From: Marinospirillum sp.
GTDB lineage: Bacteria; Pseudomonadota; Gammaproteobacteria; Pseudomonadales; Halomonadaceae
Assembly (NCBI GenBank): GCA_007119985.1
Contig: SKOQ01000133.1
Span: 1 to 6,297 of the forward strand
Direction of reading: 5' to 3'
Length of the DNA: 6,297 bases
Below, piece after piece: positions 1 to 5,917 of the stretch. Both the position numbers and the translations under genes were made by a program. Under the pieces are notes generated by a model that was not told the DNA's origin, made no database searches, and worked only from the letters and a program-made list of their open reading frames with translations. Numbering within the stretch: the first letter of the stretch is position 1; each line of letters starts with the position of its first letter.

Positions 1-176
1 CCTATGCCGAGCATATGCGCGATGTGATGAATGCTGCACCGGGTTACCAGAACACCGCGGCAGCGGGTGAGGATTTTGTGCCGCGTCCTGCCTCTCGCCC
101 ACTGACCAAGTTTGAACAGCGTGGCGAGCGGCTTGGTCATGGTGTCTGGGATCTGATTTATCAACGCAACGCCTAA
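1..176 (+). CDS. trmB: tRNA (guanine-N7-)-methyltransferase TrmB, C-terminal 57 residues (5' end outside window)
   Basis: This is the tail of an open frame whose first complete codon is at position 3 and whose TAA stop is at 174-176. TrmB uses SAM to methylate N7 of G46 in the variable loop of tRNAs, in the cytoplasm. The visible end carries the family's C-terminal signature: a YVPRP-like segment (FVPRP), then RPLTKFEQRG, then RLGHGVWDL just before the end. This closely matches what I recall of the E. coli TrmB C terminus; the TKFE stretch belongs to the conserved substrate/SAM-binding part of the family. The N-terminal part and SAM-binding Rossmann core lie outside the window, so intactness cannot be judged. 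The gene converges on the azurin gene, with 67 bp between the two stops. Each reaction yields SAH, the substrate of AhcY encoded further on, although that link is general to all methyltransferases. Confidence 0.93.
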   Translation, partial: YAEHMRDVMNAAPGYQNTAAAGEDFVPRPASRPLTKFEQRGERLGHGVWDLIYQRNA

Positions 177-182
177 CACCAA

Positions 183-213
183 CCGGCGTGCCTTCAGCAA
201 GCAGGTACGCCGG
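183..213. terminator. Hairpin between convergent trmB and azurin genes, possible weak terminator
   Basis: CCGGCGTGCC (183-192) pairs with GGTACGCCGG (204-213) in a 10-bp stem with one G-T wobble around an 11-nt loop. It starts seven bases after the trmB stop and lies 30 bp beyond the azurin stop. No run of T follows on either strand, so it is not a classical intrinsic terminator. It may stop transcription inefficiently or protect 3' ends of both transcripts. Confidence 0.45.
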
Positions 214-243
214 ATTGCCCACTGAGGCATGCCAAAGAAGGGT

Positions 244-687
244 CTAGCCTTCGATGATCAGCTTGCCACGCATCATCATGCTATGACCGGGGAAGGAACA
301 GAAGTAGGTCAGATCACGACCACGTAGCTCAGTCACCGAGAACTCCACACTGGTCTGCTCACCACCGCCAATCAAACCTGTTGCCGCCAGCACGCGCGGA
401 TCGTCAGCAGGAACATAGTCCTGATCGACTCCAGCCCGCATCGCATCAGTGGACAGCCCTTGCACCTGATCTGTTTCTGCTAGCACCCAGTTATGCCCCA
501 TCGCATTGCGTGGCAGACGACCACTATGGGTCAGTGTTAAACGCACGCGCTCACAATTGGCTGGCACCACCAGCTCCGCTGCTGAAAAGCGCATTTGATC
601 ATTACTATCGATCGTCAGCTCACAGGTGGCCGCCTGCACACTCATCGACATCACTAAAGCGATAACACTCACAAGAATCAACTTCAT
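244..687 (-). CDS. azu: Azurin, periplasmic type-1 (blue) copper protein
   Basis: Azurin is a small cupredoxin that carries single electrons in the periplasm, for example between cytochromes and reductases or peroxidases. The 147-residue precursor has a typical signal peptide (Lys2, hydrophobic residues 3-17, VQA before the cut), predicted to be cleaved after Ala19. That leaves 128 residues, the usual length of mature azurin. The copper site is complete: Gly64-His65 in MGHNW, Cys130, His135 and Met139 in a CxxxxHxxxM loop (CSFPGHSMMM). Cys22 and Cys45 match the conserved disulfide. The NDQM stretch near the mature N terminus and the GLIGGGE segment also match azurins. I chose the ATG at 685-687 because GAGGTGA (694-700 on this strand) sits six bases before it; a GTG one codon upstream (688-690) would add one Met. 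The gene stands alone and is divergent from ahcY. Its redox partner cannot be told from the window. Confidence 0.96.
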   Translation of the reverse strand: MKLILVSVIALVMSMSVQAATCELTIDSNDQMRFSAAELVVPANCERVRLTLTHSGRLPRNAMGHNWVLAETDQVQGLSTDAMRAGVDQDYVPADDPRVLAATGLIGGGEQTSVEFSVTELRGRDLTYFCSFPGHSMMMRGKLIIEG

Positions 688-693
688 CACTGA

Positions 694-700
694 TCACCTC
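694..700 (-). promoter_or_regulatory. Shine-Dalgarno of azurin gene
   Basis: On the minus strand GAGGTGA lies three bases before a GTG and six before the adjoining ATG. The spacing favours the ATG at 685-687 as the start, though the GTG cannot be excluded. Confidence 0.7.
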
Positions 701-725
701 TTCCATAAAACCCCAATTTAATAGC

Positions 726-754
726 AGTTTATTTTATTTGCAAATGATTTTCAA
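726..754 (-). promoter_or_regulatory. Candidate sigma-70 promoter of azurin gene
   Basis: On the minus strand TTGAAA (749-754, five of six consensus bases) and TAAACT (726-731, four of six) are separated by 17 bases. Transcription would start near 718-720 and give a leader of about 30 bases. A second pairing, TTGCAA with TAAATT 17 bases on, overlaps it and is about as good at the -10, so the exact promoter is uncertain. The region is AT-rich, as expected of a promoter. Confidence 0.45.
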
Positions 755-758
755 AAGC
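740..758. promoter_or_regulatory. Fur-box-like palindrome over the azurin promoter
   Basis: The 19 bases from 740 to 758 have the symmetric form GCNNNTGANNNTCANNNGC. They share 12 of 19 positions with the Fur consensus GATAATGATAATCATTATC, including the TGA-N3-TCA core. The site covers the candidate -35 of the azurin promoter, where a bound repressor would block RNA polymerase. The match is moderate and the region is AT-rich, so chance or another dimeric regulator is possible. Confidence 0.35.
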
Positions 759-802
759 GATAAAAAAGTGAGACAAAACCTGCATCCAACCCTTCGCTAG
801 GC

Positions 803-808
803 TATAAT
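803..808 (+). promoter_or_regulatory. -10 element of the ahcY promoter
   Basis: A perfect TATAAT at 803-808 lies ten bases before the first riboswitch stem. Transcription would start near 814-816, so the aptamer is almost the first thing transcribed. No good -35 exists: the hexamer at 17-bp spacing (780-785, CTGCAT) is poor, and there is no TG extension of the -10. The promoter may depend on an activator or mainly on its perfect -10. Confidence 0.65.
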
Positions 809-817
809 TGCAGCTCA

Positions 818-884
818 GCTTTGAGGGGCGTTGCAGCAGTGATCACTGTCAGGCTCAAAGCAGAACACCCTTCAACGACGCCCG
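818..884 (+). promoter_or_regulatory. SAH (S-adenosylhomocysteine) riboswitch aptamer upstream of ahcY
   Basis: The leader carries the conserved blocks of the SAH riboswitch in order: GAGGGGCGTTGC (823-834), CAGGCTC (850-856) and AACGACGCCC (874-883). Stem P1 is a perfect 8-bp helix, 818-825 with 854-861. Inside it, 836-840 pairs with 845-849 around a GATC loop. The pseudoknot forms between GGGCGT (826-831) and ACGCCC (878-883). This is the known architecture of the class, which binds SAH, strongly discriminates against SAM and typically turns on ahcY-type SAH-recycling genes. Its place directly before ahcY, on the same strand and just after the promoter, agrees with that. The long linker insertion (P4) found in some members is absent; only about 12 unpaired bases join P1 to the pseudoknot strand. 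Confidence 0.94.
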
Positions 885-896
885 TTAAACTCAAAT

Positions 897-923
897 GATT
901 CAGCCACCAGCTGAGTCCTTTTT
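897..923 (+). terminator. Intrinsic terminator in the ahcY leader (riboswitch expression platform)
   Basis: GATTCAGC (897-904) pairs with GCTGAGTC (910-917) through a CACCA loop, an 8-bp stem with one T-G wobble. It is followed by one C and five T (919-923). It lies 13 bases after the aptamer pseudoknot and seven bases before the ahcY Shine-Dalgarno, so it sits where an attenuator would be. The stem is moderate and the T run short, so termination is probably partial. How SAH binding would prevent it from forming is not obvious, since the stem itself does not overlap the aptamer. Confidence 0.6.
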
Positions 924-930
924 GCTCAAC

Positions 931-934
931 GGAG
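931..934 (+). promoter_or_regulatory. Shine-Dalgarno of ahcY; fixes the start
   Basis: GGAG at 931-934 is five bases before the ATG at 940. This supports that ATG over an in-frame ATG at 895, which lies immediately upstream of the leader terminator and has no Shine-Dalgarno of its own. The preceding AACG plus the first G of this site (928-932) are complementary to CCGTT at 882-886 on the edge of the riboswitch. Confidence 0.8.
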
Positions 935-939
935 TGTTT

Positions 940-2328
940 ATGACAGATTTTACTGATTACAAGGTCGCGGATATCACGCTGGCAGATTGGGGCCGCAAAG
1001 AGCTGCGCATCGCAGAAAGTGAAATGCCGGCACTGATGGCCATTCGCGCCAAGTACCATGCTGAACAGCCTCTGAAAGGCGCGCGGATCGCTGGTTGTAT
1101 CCACATGACCATTCAAACCGGTGTCCTGATTGAAACGCTGGTCGATCTGGGCGCTGAAGTGCGCTGGTCTTCGTGCAATATCTTCTCGACCCAGGATCAC
1201 GCTGCAGCGGCGATTGCGGCGGCTGGGATTCCTGTCTTTGCATGGAAGGGTGAGACAGAAGAAGAATATCTCTGGTGCATCAAGCAGACCATCGAAAAAG
1301 ATGGCTGGGTGCCCAACATGGTCTTAGATGATGGCGGTGATCTGACTGAAATCCTGCACAACGAATATCCTCAGCTCGTCGAAGGCATTCATGGTGTTTC
1401 TGAAGAAACCACCACAGGTGTGCATCGTCTGATCGAGATGATGAAAAAAGGCACGCTGAAAATTCCAGCGATCAATGTCAACGATGCCGTCACCAAATCC
1501 AAAAACGACAACAAGTATGGCTGCCGCCACAGCCTCAATGATGCGATCAAGCGCGCAACCGATCACCTGCTCTCAGGTAAGCAAGCCTTGGTCATCGGCT
1601 ATGGCGATGTGGGCAAGGGTTCAGCCGCTTCTTTGCGCCAAGAAGGCATGATCGTCAAGGTCACCGAGGTCGATCCCATCTGCGCCATGCAGGCCTGCAT
1701 GGATGGCTACGAGGTGGTTTCTCCCTATCTGAACGGCCAGAACACAGGCACAGATGCAGGTATCGATACCGCCCTGCTGGGTAAAATTGATCTGGTGGTC
1801 ACCACCACAGGTAACGTCAATGTTTGCGATGCACCCATGCTGAAAGCCCTCAAAAAAGGCGCGCTGGTGTGCAATATCGGTCACTTTGATAACGAAATCG
1901 ATACTGCCTTTATGCGTAAAAACTGGGGCTGGCAGGAAATCAAACCCCAGGTACACAAGATCTTCCGCGATGGTCAACCTGAGCAGTTTGATGAGGCCAG
2001 CGCTGATTATCTGATCCTGCTGTCAGAAGGTCGTTTGGTCAATCTAGGCAATGCGACCGGCCACCCTAGCCGCATTATGGATGGCTCTTTTGCTAACCAG
2101 GTTCTGGCGCAGATCCACCTCTATCAAGCTGGCTTTGCCCATCTTTCTGCTGCTGAAAAAGCACAGCGCATCACGGTTGAAGTACTGCCCAAGCAGCTGG
2201 ATGAAGAAGTCGCTCGCTATATGGTGGAAGGTTTTGGTGGAGTCATCACCCAACTGACCCAAGATCAGGCTGATTATTTAGGTGTTCCCCAGCAAGGTCC
2301 CTTTAAGCCTGAAGCCTACCGCTACTAG
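940..2328 (+). CDS. ahcY: Adenosylhomocysteinase (S-adenosyl-L-homocysteine hydrolase)
   Basis: AhcY reversibly splits SAH into adenosine and homocysteine with tightly bound NAD+, as a cytoplasmic tetramer, and so relieves product inhibition of methyltransferases. The 462-residue protein has the whole family pattern. By alignment with the human enzyme the catalytic and substrate residues are His55, Asp131, Glu156, Lys186, Asp190, Asn191 and Cys195. The Rossmann NAD motif GYGDVGKG is at 220-227. Active-site histidines lie in NIGHFDNE (His315) and NATGHPS (His375). The C-terminal KPEAYRY supplies Lys456 and Tyr460, which reach the NAD of a neighbouring subunit. A segment around 325-350 (WGWQEIKPQVHKI) is characteristic of bacterial enzymes of Pseudomonas type. 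The start at 940 gives the standard MTDFTDYKVAD beginning; an upstream ATG (895) would add 15 unconserved residues encoded by the leader terminator. The gene is monocistronic, under an SAH riboswitch, with a strong terminator behind it. No metF or metH neighbour is seen. Confidence 0.98.
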   Translation: MTDFTDYKVADITLADWGRKELRIAESEMPALMAIRAKYHAEQPLKGARIAGCIHMTIQTGVLIETLVDLGAEVRWSSCNIFSTQDHAAAAIAAAGIPVFAWKGETEEEYLWCIKQTIEKDGWVPNMVLDDGGDLTEILHNEYPQLVEGIHGVSEETTTGVHRLIEMMKKGTLKIPAINVNDAVTKSKNDNKYGCRHSLNDAIKRATDHLLSGKQALVIGYGDVGKGSAASLRQEGMIVKVTEVDPICAMQACMDGYEVVSPYLNGQNTGTDAGIDTALLGKIDLVVTTTGNVNVCDAPMLKALKKGALVCNIGHFDNEIDTAFMRKNWGWQEIKPQVHKIFRDGQPEQFDEASADYLILLSEGRLVNLGNATGHPSRIMDGSFANQVLAQIHLYQAGFAHLSAAEKAQRITVEVLPKQLDEEVARYMVEGFGGVITQLTQDQADYLGVPQQGPFKPEAYRY

Positions 2329-2345
2329 GCCTTGCAGCTTTCAAG

Positions 2346-2378
2346 AAACCCACGCCTGACGCGTGGGTTTTTTATTTT
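2346..2378 (+). terminator. Intrinsic terminator of ahcY
   Basis: AAACCCACGC (2346-2355) pairs perfectly with GCGTGGGTTT (2361-2370) through a 5-nt loop. Six T (2368-2373) and a further T-rich stretch follow. It starts 17 bases after the ahcY stop and should separate ahcY from the ATPase gene. Confidence 0.93.
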
Positions 2379-2432
2379 AGTTTTCGTTGTTCTACTCAAG
2401 GTTTATGCTAGTCTGAATCTATCGTCGTTTTA

Positions 2433-2438
2433 AGGAGG
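2433..2438 (+). promoter_or_regulatory. Strong Shine-Dalgarno of the ATPase gene, deciding a GTG start
   Basis: AGGAGG, the full consensus, lies six bases before a GTG at 2445. No ATG follows at suitable spacing, so GTG is taken as the start. Confidence 0.85.
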
Positions 2439-2444
2439 AAGACA

Positions 2445-5174
2445 GTGAAAGACCTGCCCAAACAGCAATGGCATCATCTCGCCGAGGAAGATGTCTACAA
2501 CGCCTTGAAGACAGATCATCAAACAGGACTCACCAGTAGTGAGGTCTCAGAAAGACTCAGTATTTTTGGCGAAAATGCCATTTCCGCCCAAAAACCTATC
2601 TCCCCTTTTAAGCGCTTTATTCTGCAATTTCACAATCCGCTGATTTATATCCTGCTGGTCGCCACGTTGGTGACTTTTTTCTTAAAGGAATATATCGATT
2701 CTGCGGTCATCTTTGGTGTGGTGATCATCAATGCCATTATCGGCTATCTGCAAGAAGCCAAGGCAGAGGATGCGATCAACTCGCTGAAAAGAATGATGTC
2801 TGCGTCTGCCAGCGTGATTCGTGATGGCAAGAAAATCTCGATTGAAGCGACGCAGCTGGTGCCCGGCGATCTGGTGCTGCTGGCTTCGGGCGATAAGGTG
2901 CCCGCCGATATGCGTTTAGTGAAATGCCGTGACATGCAGATCGATGAATCGGCCCTGACAGGCGAATCCGTCGCTGTACAAAAAAAGTGCACTCGCCTTG
3001 AGCAGGATACCGTACTCGGTGATCGCGTTAATATGGCTTTTGCTGGCACGCTGGTGACCTATGGTGGCGGTATGGGCATCGTCACCGCCACTGGGGATGA
3101 CACAGAAACCGGCAAGATCGCCGATATGATTTCACAGGCGGTCAGCCTTGATACGCCGCTGACGCAGAAGATCCATGCGTTCAGTAAAATTCTCTTGTAT
3201 GTGATTCTCGGTCTCGCGGTGATCACCTTCATCGTTGGCCTGCTCCACGGTCAGGACTGGGTCAGCACCTTTATGGCTGCAGTGGCGCTGGCGGTTGCCG
3301 CGATTCCAGAAGGCTTGCCGGCTGTTGTGACCATCACACTAGCGATCGGTGTACGCCGTATGGCACTGCGTAATGCCATCGTGCGTAAACTCCCTGCGGT
3401 TGAAACCCTCGGCTCGACCACGATTATCTGCTCAGATAAAACCGGCACCCTGACTGAAAACCAGATGACGGTGCAGAAGGTTTTTGCAGGAGACCAGGAA
3501 TATGATCTTTCAGGCAGTGGCTATCAGCCAGAAGGCGAGATTAAAAACGGGCAGGGCGAGGCCCTAGCCGATCTGCCCGAAGGTCTGCGCCTCTGCTTGC
3601 TGGCAGGCACCATCAGCAATGACTCCCAGCTGCTGCAAGAAGATGGCTTATGGAAGGTGCAGGGCGATCCGACCGAAGGCGCACTGATCGCATCCGCTGT
3701 TAAGGCGGGCCTGGCACAAGAAGAACAGATGCAAGCCTATTCGCGTCTGGACGTGATTCCTTTTGAATCCGATCGTCAGTATATGGCCACTCTGCATCAG
3801 TTTGATGCAGAACAGAACATCATCTTCTTGAAAGGTTCTTTAGAGCAAACGCTGATTCGCTGCCGTGATGCGCTGGATCAGCAAGGCAACAGCCTAGCGC
3901 TGGATCGCGATAAGATTACCCAAACCGCCGAACGCTTTGCTGCGATGGGCCTGCGCGTGCTGTGTATTGCCATGCAAAAGGTACCAAAAGATGAGCAGAC
4001 TTTTGAGCGCTTCCAGCAGCAAGAAGCCGCTGAGCAACTGACTTTTATCGGCCTGCAAGCGATGATCGATCCCCCGCGTGCTGAAGCCATCCGCGCCGTG
4101 GATACCTGTCAGAAGGCGGGTATTGCCGTCAAGATGATCACTGGCGACCACGCCCTCACCGCCAGAGCTATTGCCGAACAAATCGGCATTAATAATCCTG
4201 ACCCCACTGCAGATCAGCATCGCGTGTTGACTGGCAAAGAGCTGGCAGAGCTGTCTGATCATGAGTTGCTGGCAGAGGTTGAAAAGGTCTCGGTCTTCGC
4301 TCGAGTTGCGCCTGAGCAAAAACTGAAGCTGGTCACGGCCTTGCAAGCCAAGAAGCATGTGGTAGCGATGACAGGCGATGGTGTCAACGATGCGCCCGCG
4401 CTCAAAAAAGCCGATATCGGTGTGGCGATGGGGATCGCCGGTACAGAGGTCTCTAAAGAAGCGGCCGATATGATTCTGACTGATGATAACTTTGCCACCA
4501 TTGAAGGGGCGGTTGAAGAAGGACGGAACGTCTTTGATAACCTGCTCAAGTTCATCACTTGGATTCTGCCCACCAATATGGGGCAGGGCATGGTGATCAT
4601 GGTCGCCATTTTAATCGGTGCTTCACTGCCGGTGCTGCCGGTACAGGCCCTCTGGTTGAACATGACCACGGCGGTCTTTCTCGGCCTGATGCTGGCCTTT
4701 GAACCACGCGAACCAGGCATTATGAAGCGCATGCCACGCGATCCTAACTCACCGATTCTGAGCAAGGAAATGGTCGGACGGATCCTGTCTGTCAGTACGC
4801 TCTTACTGATCGGGGCCTTTGGTCTCTTTAAATGGGCATTAATCAGCGGCGAAACCGAAGAAGTGGCTCGCACCTTGGCCGTCACCCTGTTTGTTGTGGT
4901 GCAAAGCGTCTTCTTGTTCAACTGCCGTTCTTTGTCGGTCAGTCTGTTTAAAACTCCGATCTTTTCCAATCCTTGGATCTGGGGCGGTGTTGGCGCGATG
5001 CTGGTTGCGCAGCTGCTGTTTATCTACACCCCCGTGATGAATACCCTCTTCCAAAGCGCACCACTGGAGCTGGCGCACTGGGGGATGATGCTCGCCTACG
5101 GCGTGCTGGTGCTCTTCTTAGTCGAGATCGAAAAAGGCATCTGGCGCGGTATCAAGGCACGACGCTCAGCCTGA
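2445..5174 (+). CDS. P2-type cation-transporting ATPase, CtpF-like (Ca2+-ATPase-related; ion uncertain)
   Basis: This 909-residue inner-membrane pump couples ATP hydrolysis to cation transport. Domain order is complete: N-terminal cation-ATPase domain (about 5-80), M1 and M2 (64-101), actuator with TGES (172-175), M3 and M4 (246-300) with PEGL (288-291), phosphorylation motif DKTGTLT with Asp331, nucleotide domain with KGS (463-465, usually KGA), MITGDH (564-569), hinge TGDGVNDAP (643-651), and M5-M10 (about 702-896). From memory it resembles Mycobacterium tuberculosis CtpF along its length (about 905 residues), including MTTA in M6 and the TNxG segment of M5. Against SERCA, Glu309 (here Glu289) and Asn796 (Asn739) are kept, but Glu771 is Gln714 and Asp800 is Ala743. 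Only part of the Ca2+ site is therefore present, and I do not assign the ion. Translation starts at GTG behind a consensus Shine-Dalgarno. No convincing promoter is visible in the 66 bp after the ahcY terminator. The gene stands alone. Confidence 0.95.
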   Translation: MKDLPKQQWHHLAEEDVYNALKTDHQTGLTSSEVSERLSIFGENAISAQKPISPFKRFILQFHNPLIYILLVATLVTFFLKEYIDSAVIFGVVIINAIIGYLQEAKAEDAINSLKRMMSASASVIRDGKKISIEATQLVPGDLVLLASGDKVPADMRLVKCRDMQIDESALTGESVAVQKKCTRLEQDTVLGDRVNMAFAGTLVTYGGGMGIVTATGDDTETGKIADMISQAVSLDTPLTQKIHAFSKILLYVILGLAVITFIVGLLHGQDWVSTFMAAVALAVAAIPEGLPAVVTITLAIGVRRMALRNAIVRKLPAVETLGSTTIICSDKTGTLTENQMTVQKVFAGDQEYDLSGSGYQPEGEIKNGQGEALADLPEGLRLCLLAGTISNDSQLLQEDGLWKVQGDPTEGALIASAVKAGLAQEEQMQAYSRLDVIPFESDRQYMATLHQFDAEQNIIFLKGSLEQTLIRCRDALDQQGNSLALDRDKITQTAERFAAMGLRVLCIAMQKVPKDEQTFERFQQQEAAEQLTFIGLQAMIDPPRAEAIRAVDTCQKAGIAVKMITGDHALTARAIAEQIGINNPDPTADQHRVLTGKELAELSDHELLAEVEKVSVFARVAPEQKLKLVTALQAKKHVVAMTGDGVNDAPALKKADIGVAMGIAGTEVSKEAADMILTDDNFATIEGAVEEGRNVFDNLLKFITWILPTNMGQGMVIMVAILIGASLPVLPVQALWLNMTTAVFLGLMLAFEPREPGIMKRMPRDPNSPILSKEMVGRILSVSTLLLIGAFGLFKWALISGETEEVARTLAVTLFVVVQSVFLFNCRSLSVSLFKTPIFSNPWIWGGVGAMLVAQLLFIYTPVMNTLFQSAPLELAHWGMMLAYGVLVLFLVEIEKGIWRGIKARRSA

Positions 5175-5196
5175 TCCTGCCTTTATTTTTCCCTTC

Positions 5197-5228
5197 ACCT
5201 CACTGCTTGCGGGCAGTGAGGTTTTTTT
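5197..5228 (+). terminator. Intrinsic terminator of the ATPase gene
   Basis: ACCTCACTGC (5197-5206) pairs perfectly with GCAGTGAGGT (5213-5222) around a 6-nt loop, and a run of seven T (5222-5228) follows. It starts 22 bases after the ATPase stop. The same stem lies just beyond the convergent rluA stop, but on the minus strand it is not followed by T, so it is probably a poor terminator in that direction. Confidence 0.93.
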
Positions 5229-5230
5229 GG

Positions 5231-5911
5231 CTATTCAGCCAGCGTAAAAGGGCAGGGCGCCACCCAAGTCATCGGCAGTTGAGTCTGTGGATGCGTTAAG
5301 GAGAGAGAAAGGGCGTGCAAGGCTAAACGAGGGCTGGCCGCCAAGACCTCACCCTGTGCATAAAAACGATCACCCAAGATGGGACAGCCCAAGGACAAGA
5401 GGTGCACGCGTAGCTGATGAGATCGCCCCGTTACGGGATACAGCTCAACCAAGCTGGTACGACCATCCGTTGACAGCACACGATAGTCTGTCACTGAGGG
5501 CTTGCCTGTCTCCCAACACACCTTCTGCAAAGGGCGGCGCGGCCAGTCGCAAATCAAAGGCAGATCAATACGACCCTCTGACTGCGGTAACTGGCCCCAC
5601 ACTCGCGCACGGTAGATCTTTTGGGTTTGACGCTCCTGAAACTGAACCTTAAGGGCTGATTCAGCCTTTTTGCGCAGCGCAATGGCCAAAACACCCGAAG
5701 TATCCATATCCAAACGATGTACGAGTTCGGCATAGGGGCTCAGGCTTTTGACGCGTGTTTGCACACTGTCCTGCAAACCAGGATCGCGCCCAGGGTTAGA
5801 AAGCAATCCGGCTGGCTTGTTGATCACTGCTATCCACTCATCTTGATAGAGGACATTCAGCCAAGGCTCAACAGGTGGGTGATAATCTGCCGCGCTATAG
5901 ACACTTTTCAC
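5231..5911 (-). CDS. rluA: Dual-specificity pseudouridine synthase RluA (23S rRNA U746 / tRNA U32)
   Basis: RluA converts uridine to pseudouridine at U746 of 23S rRNA and U32 of several tRNAs, in the cytoplasm. The protein (226 residues) is close to the usual RluA length and lacks the N-terminal S4 domain of RluC and RluD. The catalytic motif is HRLDMDTSG at about 65-73, with catalytic Asp68 in HRLD. Other family blocks are VINKPAGLLS (about 29-38), LPLICDWPRRP (about 117-127), KVCWETGKP (about 130-138), GRSHQLRVH (about 162-170) and PILGDRFYA (about 177-185). The PPxEPWL start region and the ICDWP/KVCxETGKP segments are like E. coli RluA rather than other paralogues. There is no ATG start. 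GTG at 5909-5911 and TTG at 5912-5914 are adjacent candidates; I chose GTG as the commoner start. Only a weak AGAG (5921-5924) precedes, and the upstream DUF2288 gene stops at 5918-5920, so translational coupling is likely. The gene converges on the ATPase gene. Confidence 0.93.
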   Translation of the reverse strand: MKSVYSAADYHPPVEPWLNVLYQDEWIAVINKPAGLLSNPGRDPGLQDSVQTRVKSLSPYAELVHRLDMDTSGVLAIALRKKAESALKVQFQERQTQKIYRARVWGQLPQSEGRIDLPLICDWPRRPLQKVCWETGKPSVTDYRVLSTDGRTSLVELYPVTGRSHQLRVHLLSLGCPILGDRFYAQGEVLAASPRLALHALSLSLTHPQTQLPMTWVAPCPFTLAE

Positions 5912-5917
5912 CAACGA

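Noticed and set aside
837..848. Perfect palindrome CAGTGATCACTG as a possible operator.
   Set aside because: It falls exactly where the SAH aptamer has its internal hairpin, and it lies within the transcribed leader.
895..939. Upstream in-frame ATG that would extend AhcY by 15 residues.
   Set aside because: The added residues are encoded by the leader terminator, match no AhcY N terminus and lack a Shine-Dalgarno, while the ATG at 940 has GGAG at good spacing.
802..1200. Open frame of 132 codons on the minus strand across the leader and the start of ahcY.
   Set aside because: It covers the riboswitch, which is on the plus strand, and the conserved N terminus of AhcY. The product is not recognisable.
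3894..4358. Open frame of 154 codons on the minus strand.
   Set aside because: It is antisense to the nucleotide-binding and hinge part of the ATPase and has no recognisable product or ribosome binding site.
4259..4969. Open frame of 236 codons on the minus strand.
   Set aside because: It lies wholly inside the ATPase gene, which has every family motif in its own frame. The minus-strand product resembles no family I know and is rich in Ser, Ala and Ile, as expected from an antisense shadow.
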